Below, one piece after another: positions 11,514 to 22,189 of a DNA stretch of 64,000 bases. The translations under genes were made by a program, and so were the position numbers. The notes under the pieces are model-generated. The model was given only the letters and a program-made list of their open reading frames with translations. It did not search any database and had not been told where the DNA came from. The stretch spans positions 868,001 through 932,000 of the forward strand of contig KN832879.1 of the NCBI GenBank assembly GCA_000827325.1, read 5' to 3'. Source of the stretch: Oidiodendron maius Zn. Taxonomy: Eukaryota; Ascomycota; Leotiomycetes; Myxotrichaceae. Numbering within the stretch: position 1 is the first letter of the stretch; each line of letters starts with the position of its first letter.

Positions 11514-12181
11514 AGTTCGGACTACTCTCATATTATCAATACCGGCGTTGTACTCTTGAATCTCTTATGAAATTTCCTATAAAGTTAGCTCCCAGATATT
11601 ATATCCAATCTTTAAATTTGGATCTCCAGCTTTGTTCAGTAGTTTATTATTTTGCCCCGGAAATTCTATCCTTTCAACACCTCTTGCCTCTCTCTAGCCA
11701 TGTCTGTCAGGTCGCATCTCGAGTTCTTCAGCCTATTTGCCTCCAATGCAGCATCAGCTACACATTGCTCTCTCGACTCCGGGCAATTTAAACGGCGTAA
11801 TGAATACTGTTATCGCCCATCTACTTATCGTCAATTAAGGTTATCGATAGGCTGTCGGGGGAAGGGAGCCTGACTTTTTCGGAAGGCGTGCCTCGCGCGG
11901 ACGGATGGAGAGGATTTTAAAGCTAAGCTTGGCACCAATGGATACACAATATAGATTACTTTGGATATGTTGTATGCAGTATATTAATTTCGGCTTATTT
12001 AAGTGATTTCATTTTTTAATTTAATAATTCGCTCGAAATGTTAATTTCTTACCTGGGGTTACGGATTCGAATGTTCCGTCCGGTCAATGTAGATCCGGAT
12101 GTAGTGAGATATTAAATGAGATTGAAGGACATATTGACTTTAGAGTGTAAATTGATAATAAATTTCATGCTTATTACGTTT
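11514..12181. other. intergenic between convergent genes
   Basis: A+T-rich spacer between the 3' ends of the F-box-like gene and the esterase. No gene, RNA or repeat was recognised. Confidence 0.5.
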
Positions 12182-13191
12182 TCATGAAAGACATTGACTA
12201 TACCACGGATTGCTGTATTTGCATGTCCCGGAAGCACAAGTTGTCGGTCCAGTCCATCCTTCTCCTCCACATTGACCGTACAAGGGCGATCCACTCGACA
12301 CTGGACTTATGGATGTAGTAGTTGACGTGTGGGTGCTTCCAGAACCAGTAGAACTGGTTCCTGTAGGCTTAGAACCCCCCAGAGCCGAATTAATTACACC
12401 CAGCAAGACAGGATATATTCTAGAAGCAATAATTGCATCGCCAGCTGCGTTGGGATGAATACCGTCCCGCAAATCAGAAGTAGGGAACCCGGTGTTACAA
12501 TCTGCGATCGAAATAGGTGAATTGGAGGTGGACTGGCTCTGAACCCAGGCCGGTATAGCAGCATTGAGGGCGGTGATCTGAGCGGTATAACCTATGCCTA
12601 GGGGAATGACGAGATCCACCTGGTTCGCATAGTTGTTAGCAGCAGACTGGAAATTGCGTGCAAACTATTTCAGCCAATGGGATATACTGACAATTATCTT
12701 CATATTCGCGTTGCTAGCGCGCATCTCTTGCACCATCTTCGTGTATGCTGTAATAATATCGGATGTGCTATGACCTTGAACAACGTCATTTGTGCCGAGC
12801 ATAAACATGACAATGTCTGGATTTGCTGCTGCCAGCCAGCCCGTCAGATAGCTGTTTGCTATATCAATAGCAAGGTAGCCGGAATGACCTTCATGGTGCA
12901 TATCCCATGTTGTATTGCCTACGCAGTTCTGGGTATTGTCTGTCATGGAACCGACGAACTGGATTTCGTTTGTAACGCCAGCAGCTGCGAGATCATCCCA
13001 TACTATTGTACGCCAGCAGGTAATCTCAGTAATGCTATCACCTAGAGGCACTTTTCGTAGATAGGTCATCAGTGTGTGTTCGTAAGAGAGCCTCTATAGG
13101 GAAATTTACTGATACTTAACTTGGTCTGGGCAAATGTTGAGCCAAATAGATTGACTGTTGCTACCAAGATGTAAATTGTAAACATATTCAT
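12182..13191 (-). CDS. secreted SGNH-fold carbohydrate esterase (CE3-like) with C-terminal CBM1
   Basis: Three exons (13191-13110, 13050-12692, 12619-12182) give 292 residues in phase. The second intron is 72 nt with a TGCTAAC branch site. A signal peptide ([21 protein letters not shown]) is followed by block [15 protein letters not shown] (catalytic Ser), block [12 protein letters not shown] (oxyanion Asn) and block [15 protein letters not shown] (Asp and His). A Ser/Thr/Gly-rich linker leads to a carbohydrate-binding module family 1, [19 protein letters not shown]..., with the four Cys and the aromatic residues (W, Y, WY) that stack on cellulose. CE3 enzymes remove acetyl groups from xylan, so the protein probably acts extracellularly on plant cell walls. 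A TATA-like sequence (TATATA) lies near 13292. Confidence 0.92.
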
Positions 13192-13888
13192 TGTATTCAA
13201 TCTCAAAATTGTCGTGGGAGAAAGTGTGAACGAGAAAATGAAGGTATCAAAGCAAATGAGAAGACGTAACAGTCAAAATCGACAGTCTCTATATATCTTC
13301 TGCGACGTTCCTTTTCCTTTTACACTTGGCCCTAGGCTATATTAATTGGAAAAGCTTCCACAACTCAAAATGCACGTCCCTTTCATCCGGCAGCTGTAAG
13401 ATGTGTTGTCCTCATGATCACACGCTGGAATCGTCGTGACTTTTAGCCTTTGCAATTCTGCAGCATGATAATTTTCGGCTCTCCTTTATTTCTCAGCGTA
13501 CTTCAATAAATTAGATAGCCTTCCCGGCTCTTATCAGTTGATTAAAATAAGTCTTGGCATTCATATTAGTATCTTTAGCCTAGAAAGGACGAAGGTCTAA
13601 TTAGCCAACCGAATTCGCCTCTTGAATTCCACATCTAGCAAAATTCCTCTACACTCACAAAGTCTGTTGGAATAGCGAGTACTATTTGTTCAAATACTAA
13701 AGAGACAAAAGATAGGATACATTTATTGCTCCATGTCAACCTCAGGATGTGAGGTTAAAACCTGGAGATTTGTAGTCTCATTCGATTTGCACGGCGCCAC
13801 AGTCCCCTCCAGTAGTTGATATTTAAAGCAAAGTTCAAACATGCTCGGTATCAAGGGCTTAATAGAGATTAAAGGCACAGTAATGGAA
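13192..13888. other. intergenic, nothing recognised
   Basis: About 0.7 kb including the esterase promoter. No further gene was recognised. Confidence 0.5.
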
Positions 13889-15320
13889 TTACAAAATAAA
13901 CCTGAAGTTCCTATTACTGTCGGTTTCATTTCCTATCTCGTTCTCAACATTCACCTGATCCTAGATTGGTCCATACTTCGCGTCAAGTTTCTTGTTAAGG
14001 TGCCAGAACCACTTCAACCAATGCCAGTATAGCGGCTAGAGAGCATGCGCGAAATGATATATAAAAGCCCTTTTTGCAGAAAGGACCCTCTAATGCAGGG
14101 AATATGTGGGTTTCGAGAAGAAGGCTACAATTGGCCGACGAAGTTCATAAGAATAAAGGCAGCGCTTCGCTTGCTGTCGCTTCCATTGTTATTAGACACC
14201 CATGAGAGAACAAGCCCGATGCATGGATAAAGCCCACCAGTGACGAGGAAGAGTGCAAAATACTTGACCGCGACTTTTTTAACTAGTATCAGAAGCAGGT
14301 ATCCCACGGCGCCTGTGCCGCTGCACATCGCCAAAAAGATCCCTCGTAGCTGATACCGATCTGACATATAACGGACGAAAAGCACAACCAAAGCAGCAAA
14401 CAGTTATGGCGGGGCCGATAAACCTTGGGCTCGAATCGATGTGAATCCCATCCCCGTTAGAATTGCCGGCACATAAATGGGGAGCGACGAATAGCCAACA
14501 TTGAATAGAAAGTACATTATGGTCGTCAGCCAATTCTTGATATCGAGAAGACTCCAGAAAAAAAGAAATCCTTTGCCGTGAGGCCCCGATTCCGCTCTGG
14601 ATCACCCACTTGTCGAACTGTCCGGGTTTTCGCGATATTTCTCTCGGTCTCTGTGAGGAATCGAAAATCCAGAGCATTACTAGGGAACCAGTAGTACCCG
14701 AATAGACCAACTGCAACGGCAGGAAGGCCTTCAACGAGAAATAGAGCGCACCATCCCGCAATGGCATGACGGTGCACTGTTACGAAGTAAGCGAATGCGC
14801 CAGCGAATGAAGCAGCCAGAGGGGCAATAGACACGTAGCATCCAAGGCGACGTGCCATGTCTTTCTGGTAATAGAAGAAAGAAAAGAAGTAGGCTAGTTC
14901 TGGACTGTATGATGACTCAAATATCCCTAGCAACAGTCGCAATGCAAGCATTCCTCCGGAGTTCTGGGCTGCTCCGCATAGTCCGGCGGGGATCCCCCAG
15001 ATGCAGAAAACCGTCGGTACATAGTATCTCGCTGGAAATATCTTATAGAATATCGTCCGCCAGTCAAAGAGGATGTATATCCAAGATAGAGTACTGTGAG
15101 GAGCCACTGATATTGGTTGTCTTCGATGCCCACGTCGGCGGACATTCCTGCCATGTTGGCATTTCCAATACTGCCTTGATCCATATAGGCAAGCAGGTAT
15201 GCCCCGAAGACGTAGCCAAGCACATTGATGTCTAGTTTTAAGAGCAGCCTTTTCTCCTGGGCTTCAGTGGATTGGAACTCAATAACCGTCGAGCGAGGGG
15301 CAAGTAATTTTCAGATTTGT
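13889..15320 (-). pseudogene. MFS permease (allantoate/Dal5-like anion:cation symporter type), decayed
   Basis: The reverse strand shows a nearly full-length major facilitator of the ACS/Dal5 family in pieces. These are a cytosolic N-terminus (STVIEFQSTEAQEKRLLLKLD), TM1 with YMDQGSIGNANMAGM, an LFDWRTIFYKIFPARYYVPT segment, the central loop, and a C-terminal half (VLFVRYMSDRYQLRGIFLAM, LYPCIGLVLSWVSNNNG) that ends in NKKLDAKYGP and FRFIL. Joining them needs at least three frame changes (near 15105, 14565 and in the last 200 bp), and there are in-frame stops at about 14409 and 13960. No GT-AG intron explains them. This is a recently broken gene rather than a gene with unusual splicing, since identity to the family is still high throughout. 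It would have imported a small organic anion across the plasma membrane. Confidence 0.82.
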
Positions 15321-15555
15321 TGTAGTCTTTGACAAGACCAGTGGTAGAGATGCGCTAAGCACCTCTTTAATTCCAACTTGGCGGATACTCCAATCACACC
15401 GTCATATGTTTCTTCCATTGTGCCGAGAAGGACACACTAGAATTAGTTTTCTTCTGTGCTAGAGATTGCGAAGTGTTTAATATCTTCCTTGGTAATTCTA
15501 GCTCATTTAGAGTACTGGCTCAGAACCCTCAACTTCCTTTCTTTAGTCAACGGAA

Positions 15556-18500
15556 TTATAGCCAGAATTTTGATGATCCTCCAGCCTTGCGCGCTTCACG
15601 TGTCGCAAGCATCCCCTCCCGCTCTCTCTCAATCTCAATCTCTTCCGGCGTCTGGTCTTTAATCACAGGCCATTCCAACCCTGACTGCTTGATTACATCC
15701 GTAAGTTTCTTCCTTACTTCCAGCAACTCATCCATCTTCTTCTCGAGCTGGGCTTCTGCCTCTTTTATCGCTTTCGCTTCCTTCATAATTTTTACCAGCG
15801 CTACCCTCTCCTGCCAGGAAAGAATCGTCGGGCCCGTGAATATAACCTGTGGATCCTTTAGATCAAACTTCTGTGTCAGCACACTAACTCTAGTAATTGA
15901 GAAGTCGGTCTGGTTGCCAGGTCTGGTTGTCTCCAGAGCCACAAGGCAGTTTTCTTTGCAGGTGAATATTGCAAGTGTAGACTCTGATACGCTCTGACAT
16001 GGTAATTTCAGAGAATTTAACTTACCAAGAAAATATCCAGCGTTCCCAGAGCTGCAAATTCTCTAAGCAGCCAGTTCCGAAACTCGGCCACGTTATCTAG
16101 CGTGGAATTTATGTTCAGTCTCTTATTCTCTTCCTCTAGATCCGTCTGTGATATCCTACATTCGAGGTCCGCCTCCGTCATCGGGAACAGCTCCATGGCT
16201 TTGAGCACCGCCCGTCCTGCTTCGCCCGGCATCTTTAGTCCATCATAACACGTCGCGTATTTTAGATTCCCGTAGCAAATCTCCTGCTTTGAAATCCCAA
16301 CTCCCTGATGCAGTTTCCACCATTCGTCTAGATGCTGAATTCCCTTCCGGTAATCCGGATTGTCGCTTTGCATCACAGCCAGTCCATACAGCTGCATATG
16401 TAGCTGTGCGAGATTGTGCCACCCGCTCGACGTGTCCGAGGACCGCGCCTCGCGCTGCAAGTTGTCGCTGAGTGCCGATGCTGCAGCATCCGTATTGCCA
16501 GAGAGCATATGCAATCCGGCTTCCATGGTTGCGATCAGTGACCGCGATTCTTGCAATCTTGGGCTATCATCCTCAGCGACTGTTTTGAGAACCTGGAACA
16601 TAGATCCAAGTTTCCCAATATCTTGAATATCGGCGAAGTTTTCAAAAAATGGCTTGTCGAGGATACTCTGTATGAGTGGGCAGAATCTCGATACGGCGTC
16701 GCTTTCATGCTCAATCGCCCATGAGTAGTACTGTCGAACCGTCAACTGGTTTATGGCGGCAACTTCTTCGTTCCCCACGGATAGCAGGGATGATGTCATT
16801 TTTCCGGGCTTAAACTGACTGGAAAACTGACTGGCCCTGTTGGATATTTCTTGCACGTTTATAGTGCCTTCTCTCGATGCGATCTGAGCCACGACACTCG
16901 CCCACGCCATAAAGTTCTGGAGCTGGCATCGCCGGATAGCGTTGTACATACCCGTATTGGTTTGTGGAGAACACAGAGGTTGATCTGCGAGGTTTCGTTC
17001 TAGAAGGCGTTTTATCTTGTAGATGTGTTGTCGTAACTCCGCGACCTCCGCTTCCGCGTGTCGAAGCTGGAACCACGCAAACTCGAGAGGCGGCACAAAT
17101 GCACTCTTGTCCACATTTACCGTGCGCCATCGCTCTACGGCATCTAAGGCCGTGCTGACGAGATTCTCTCGTTGGTTGGCGTCCGTCTCGAGTCTGAACA
17201 GAGTCCAGGAATAGCTTACGATGGCGCTCAGATCACGAAAATTGGGAATCCCTTCGGGTCGCAGAAGGTCCGTTACCATATGTACACGTAGAAGGTGTTG
17301 GCGGAGCAGTGGTATCAGGAGCGTTGGTTGGCGCTGGTTGATGTGAAGTGTGTTTATAGAGAGTTTATAGACCAAATGTAGGAGACTGACGCCCATGCGC
17401 GCAACTTCCTCTACTATGTTTCCGTCCTCAAGCGCAAATGCCATAGCAATCGCCTTCATGTTGTGTATGTGATCTTCGTGGGAGTCAATTTCTCCCCACT
17501 CGGCACTAGCCATGGCTGCTTCTATTGTCTTGTTGAGAGGGTGATCCCAAAGCAGGACTTGTCGGACATAGCCAAATTTTGCCTGCTTCAATGATAGTTC
17601 CTTGAGGAACTGGCGTCCTAATAATGTGAAGATTGGATGAACATGGTAAGCAGGAAACTCGGTTTCATCGGCTCTCTTAATTATGCATTTCTCCAGGATT
17701 CCGACAGAAAGTAACTTCTCAACGATGCCAGGCCAGTATTTCCGTAAATTTAGGGCCATGGGTTGCTTGGAAACGGTATCTTGGAACTCCTTCGAGATCC
17801 AATAGGTATACGGACCTTCGTCAAAGCTTTTCGAACCAGGTAGGTAAAAGAACCAGTAATAGTAGTTGAGGTCCGCAGGCATTAGAGTCCAAAAGATGGA
17901 AAGTTGATCGAGCGATATCGTTGACTCGTCAAAGTCAGTCATGGACTGCGACAGGAGTGTCATGTATAGAGTTCGGACAAAACGACACTCCTGAAACATT
18001 TCGACGTCCGTTTTGCACGCCCCGTAAAGCAGAGTAGTAAGCAGAGCTTCGGCATCGTAGTTCGCTCGCTTCAAAGCTGGTGCTACCAGCTTGATTGCTG
18101 CTGGGTTTCCTTCGAGAAGAATGGCTACTCGCTGCATATAATCCAGGTTTCTTCCTTGCTGAAATGATTCCGGAACAGAAATACCTTCAAAAGCCAGCTT
18201 CTGGAGGAGGTCCATTGAGTCTAACACAGATAGGCCGGGGAGATGATACTTTTGTCGCTTCGAAGGAATATTGGCAATTGAGGTCGTGTCCTTTCTCGAG
18301 CAAATGACTATCATTGATACGCCCTGAGATGCTTCGTCAATGAAAAGTTTGAGGTCAGCAGAAAAGGATCTTAGTCCCGAGTTTTCTACCGAGATCGGCG
18401 TGTCGAGGCAATCCGCATTGTCCAGTCCAAGAAGATAACCTCCGTTTCTTAACTTCTCAATCAATCCGTCTCTTGAAAGAGCCTGGGGCTCAAAATTCAT

Positions 18501-20144
18501 TTGAGAACCAATATCATCTATAATCTGCGCAAGGCTACTGTAGCGACCATCATTAGCTAAATCAACAAAAGCGTACTCTTTAATCCAACTAGAGGCTTTC
18601 CACCACCCGCAAGCGTAGCGCAGCAACTCACTTTTCCCGCGACCCCCTTGTCCATGGACAAGAATAAGTCGACAGGAAGAGAGGAGAATCTCAAGCGAGA
18701 GGATATCCGCAGCCCGGCCAACCAGTTGTTGTTGAATGGGAAGAAATGAATCCCCAATCCGCCTGCCCAACGGAAGGACTCGTTCAATCGAAGCCAGGAG
18801 CTTGCCGAAATCGATAAGGACAGCCCCATCAGCCTTCGGACCGGTGTGCTTGTTAGCTACATCAGTAGAGAGATCGAGCGTGTAGAGCACAGGTACAATA
18901 AAGTCCAAAAGCTGGACCTGGTGCATGTATCTTGCTCTTCGCCCTTGCCTTTTCAGCAGAGCCAGCCTTGACATCCGTACCGCAGCTTGAACGGATAGCT
19001 TCTTGATAAGCAGGCATTGGTAAAACACGTTCATGAAGATTTCGATTGCTTCATCCACAACCTTGTACGCCATGGCCACAACAGATTGGATGCCGTGGGA
19101 TAAGATAATCTCGGCCAGATTGGTGTCTTTCGGAGTCATACGAAAACTGGCAGATTCACATGCGTTCAGGACGACTGTTTGAATGCCGGCTTCCGCCAGA
19201 ACCTTTGCAACTTCAGTGCCTGATCTGAAGTCCTTTTCCATCTTCAATGGATTAAGCAGATTGGGCTTACAGAACGCAAGTTTTACCCTGAGACTGTTAG
19301 CTAGTTAATTGCAGGAGAGGAGATGCGCATACATAGGCGGGGCCTTGGAAGACTGCACAATTTTCCCGTGCATATCCAAGTGAACAAGGTCGTAATATCC
19401 AGGGTCGCGCTCTCGGAGATGCTCTCGAAACACCATCCAAGTTGGAGGCCGTAGGAGCCTTAAAGAAATCTTAACGTTTGGATTGGTTTGGGAAACATTG
19501 TCTATGATAGCTACAAGACATCTTGAGACAAGCTGGTAATCAATATCATCCAAGGAGTTGCCGCCTCTTCCTGGGCGAGAGACTACAAGCAGGATATTGA
19601 ATCTTTTCCCGTCAGGCTGAGCTGGGGGTGCAGAGAGAGATTTAAGGGCCGTCACTCGATTAATCGATCGAACGATACCAACACTGTTGAAGTGGTAACC
19701 ACTCGGCCATAACCCAACATTCTCCAACACTTCCCACAGAAGCTGACGGAGTCCCCGATTTCCATTTTCCGCAGTTGCTTCCTCTCTGGAAAGGGTAAAG
19801 TTGATCTTGATTTCTAGATCACCTGTCTTCGGGATCAGACCGTGTTTCGCGATCTGTCCAGCCAGATCACGACCGTATGCGATTATGGAGGCCCGGGCTG
19901 CCTCTGCTTTGGTCCTTTCAAACGGTTTCTCAGTTGCATACTTCTCCAGATACCACTTGATCGTGTTTTCCGACTGCAGTCCCAACTTCGAGGAGTCGCA
20001 AAAAGGGTCCCGCAACCTTATCGTTGATGACGTGTCGTTGATTTTCAGCTGAACATCCCATTCAGCCATATCAATTTGGGATCCTGACAGCAAAGCTGTC
20101 GACACGACAGATTCGAGCTCATAGAGTTGTAGCGTAAACGCCAT
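15556..20144 (-). CDS. CHAT protease - NB-ARC NLR-like protein (STAND), candidate cell-death regulator
   Basis: Exon 1 (20144-19333) and exon 2 (19287-16026) are joined in phase by a 45-nt intron. At least one more intron precedes the last exon, which ends at 15556. Residues of about 180-320 form a CHAT caspase-like domain: catalytic His in YYDLVHLDMHGK (about 259) and Cys in QTVVLNACESA (about 314). A nucleotide-binding domain follows: P-loop HGQGGRGKS (about 483-490), Walker B YLLGLDNAD (about 555-563), VICSRKD (sensor-like) and GLSVLDSMDLLQKLA. The rest to about residue 1358 is alpha-helical, TPR-like without obvious repeats. The last exon is charged and probably coiled-coil. Total about 1,490 residues. 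Fungal proteins of this architecture are NLR-like sensors, and the CHAT type is known to sit next to gasdermin genes, as here (20420). The junction before the last exon is unresolved: the donor is at 16025, and the acceptor is perhaps 15910. Confidence 0.85.
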
Positions 20145-20419
20145 TGCTAAAGTTCCTAATCGCTTTCCACTTATTAATATCGCACGACAAGTGAGTGAAG
20201 TGCTTTCTCACCTGAGGTACCCACGAAGCAGACCTGCGACTCTCTCAGCTGATCCGTATGTGCAGACGCCACCAGCGCCTCTGTGCACAGCCACTCTGCT
20301 GCAGCGCTTCGAAGCCTAAAACTCCGCCACGAACTCAATTTCAATAAAGAGACGGTTCCTGGCCTTTGATGCTTCAACTCAAATATTCGCGATCAGGACT
20401 TATCCGCTCTTTCAATATC
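20145..20419. promoter_or_regulatory. 275-bp divergent promoter region of the NLR/gasdermin pair
   Basis: The two start codons (20144 reverse, 20420 forward) are only 275 bp apart. An upstream in-frame ATG at 20366 belongs to the 5' leader on the forward side. The close head-to-head arrangement implies shared control. No specific binding site was identified. Confidence 0.55.
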
Positions 20420-21373
20420 ATGGTATCCAAGTCTCAGGAACCGACTTTTTTTCTTCTGAAAAGGCGATTGCCTGCATCCGAAACTGAGGATATACTCGGC
20501 CGTATAGTGCGACAGTTCGAGGACCCTCTTTTTGCATATACGCCTGAGTCGCCAGCAAAGAGCCTCACCCCGGAAATATTCAACCAGTTCGTGGCTAGTC
20601 CTCAACATGACGACAGCGCACAACTGAGGACGAAGGCATCGCAGAACGAAAAGCTCTGGGCGAAGCTGAAAGGCCTCTTCTCGTTGTCGTCTGAATTCGC
20701 GGAGGGTGGCTCCACGCTTGTCACGTCCCCGCGCATCACCACCCGCCGTCTCAAACAGGAAATCACTTACTTTAATGCGCTGAAATCGGTCCCCGATGTG
20801 CGCAGGGAGATCCTGGAAATGTGCTCCGTGGGTGGGAAGGTGTATCTGATCGTGGGAACTGTAAGCGTCCAGAGAGCGACGTTTAAGAGTACCGGATTCC
20901 AGCGCAGTAAGAACAAGGCGGCAGTATCACTGCCGGTCAGTGTAGTCGCAAGTGCTGCGGCAGCTTCAGGAGGCGTAATTCTTCCGATCAGTGGGGTGGA
21001 TCCAGAGCTGGGAACAGGCCACTCGACTTCGTCATCTTGGTCAACGCAGTTCACGACAACAGCTACGGGAGCCGATGGAGAAGAAATTTTATGCCGCGAG
21101 GAGGTATTCGCTGTGGCTTGTCGAGAGATCACGAGAGAATGGCATGGATTAGGTTCAGATGTCAAAATGCGCCTCAAACGTCCTCAGTACACAGGGGGAC
21201 AGCATTTCGGCGAGAGAGACGAGTCCGATCAAGAGGACGAAGAAGTAGACGAAGATGCAGAATTGGCTGCTGCTGAGACTCTGAGACTGGCTGATAGTGG
21301 ATTTAATGCGATGAACTTTGGAGCGGATCTGGTTGTTGTAGAGCTTAAGACTGGGTGCATCGCCTGTATGTAA
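20420..21373 (+). CDS. fungal gasdermin-like pore-forming protein (RCD-1/HET-Q1 type), putative
   Basis: 317 residues from MVSKSQEPTFF. I chose this start over the in-frame ATG at 20366 because the family-like text begins with it. Signs of the fungal gasdermin family are the N-terminal FFLLKRRLP...ILGRIVRQ, the LKQEITYFNALK helix followed by GGKVYLIVGTVSVQRA (an amphipathic beta hairpin), a small-residue insertion (PVSVVASAAAASGGV), and EEVFAVACREI. A very acidic linker (DESDQEDEEVDEDAE, residues of about 275-290) separates the core from a short C-terminal segment, the region that in HET-Q1 is removed by a protease to free the pore-former. The neighbour is a CHAT-NLR protease gene in divergent orientation, as in many fungal gasdermin loci. 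The end may be spliced: GTATGT at 21366 and CAG at 21425 would replace the last two residues with an 11-residue tail ending at 21460. The family call rests on pattern memory, not a search. Confidence 0.62.
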   Translation: MVSKSQEPTFFLLKRRLPASETEDILGRIVRQFEDPLFAYTPESPAKSLTPEIFNQFVASPQHDDSAQLRTKASQNEKLWAKLKGLFSLSSEFAEGGSTLVTSPRITTRRLKQEITYFNALKSVPDVRREILEMCSVGGKVYLIVGTVSVQRATFKSTGFQRSKNKAAVSLPVSVVASAAAASGGVILPISGVDPELGTGHSTSSSWSTQFTTTATGADGEEILCREEVFAVACREITREWHGLGSDVKMRLKRPQYTGGQHFGERDESDQEDEEVDEDAELAAAETLRLADSGFNAMNFGADLVVVELKTGCIACM

Positions 21374-22189
21374 TATATCTGTCAGCGTGAAAATAGATGT
21401 GTATAAGTTCTTGATCAGAGGTCAGGTAATGCACAGGTCGTAGTCGGATATCAAGGTTAACCTCAGTTATATTGACTATTGAGTGATGCAGAGACAACTG
21501 ATGAGCTTAGATACGCTGGAGTACCGATTCCCTATGCGGGGAGATCTCAAAACCCCCACAACACCACAACGTGGTCTCGTCCCTATCGATCTTTGCTGCA
21601 GCTAATGCAGAAATAGCTACATTATTTGTATGGTCACATGCCTTGATACTTTCTTAAGTAGTGTCCCTCAACATTCAGGGCAGGAAACTAAGCTGGTATA
21701 ATAGCATCTAGAGCTTGGTTAACAGCAAAAAACAGTGAACAGCTGCGTAGAGATGAAAACCTAAAGCGAAAGATGTCTATTCTATCCTACTGTCATCTTA
21801 CTGAGAAGTACTCAACTAATTCAATATCTAGAATATAATGTTTTGCCATACGGCCTATAAATTATTCAGCTAAGTGTTCCATTTATATCACCTGTTCTGA
21901 CAAAGTGTTTCGCTCCTCGTGAATGTCCACCCCACTTTCTTGCTGGAAGCATACTGCCGAGAAGATTTCACGATCATCCCGACATGTCCGCGGTAGTGCC
22001 TAAACTTCGCTTTGGAGTCACGGATGAACCTTCATAGTCAATAAGGCACACCTATACGCGGGTAAAATATTTACCCGCGAGAATACATTTGTGATCAATT
22101 GTCAACATTGTCCTCCCTTTACAGCGCGTTTGCTGGGACTATCCTTTTCAAAGCTTGAGCTAATATCTATTGTCAATTAACTGACCACG
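21374..22189. other. intergenic, possible small terminal exon of the gasdermin-like gene
   Basis: A possible last exon at 21426-21460 is described in the previous entry. The rest, up to the monooxygenase start, shows no gene. Confidence 0.4.

Noticed and set aside
20366-20419. Upstream in-frame ATG for the gasdermin-like gene
   Set aside because: It would add 18 residues with no family resemblance. The family-like text starts at 20420.
21355-21373. C-terminal CIACM of the gasdermin-like protein as a prenylation box
   Set aside because: The cysteine is not four residues from the end, so it does not fit CaaX. The end may also be spliced differently.
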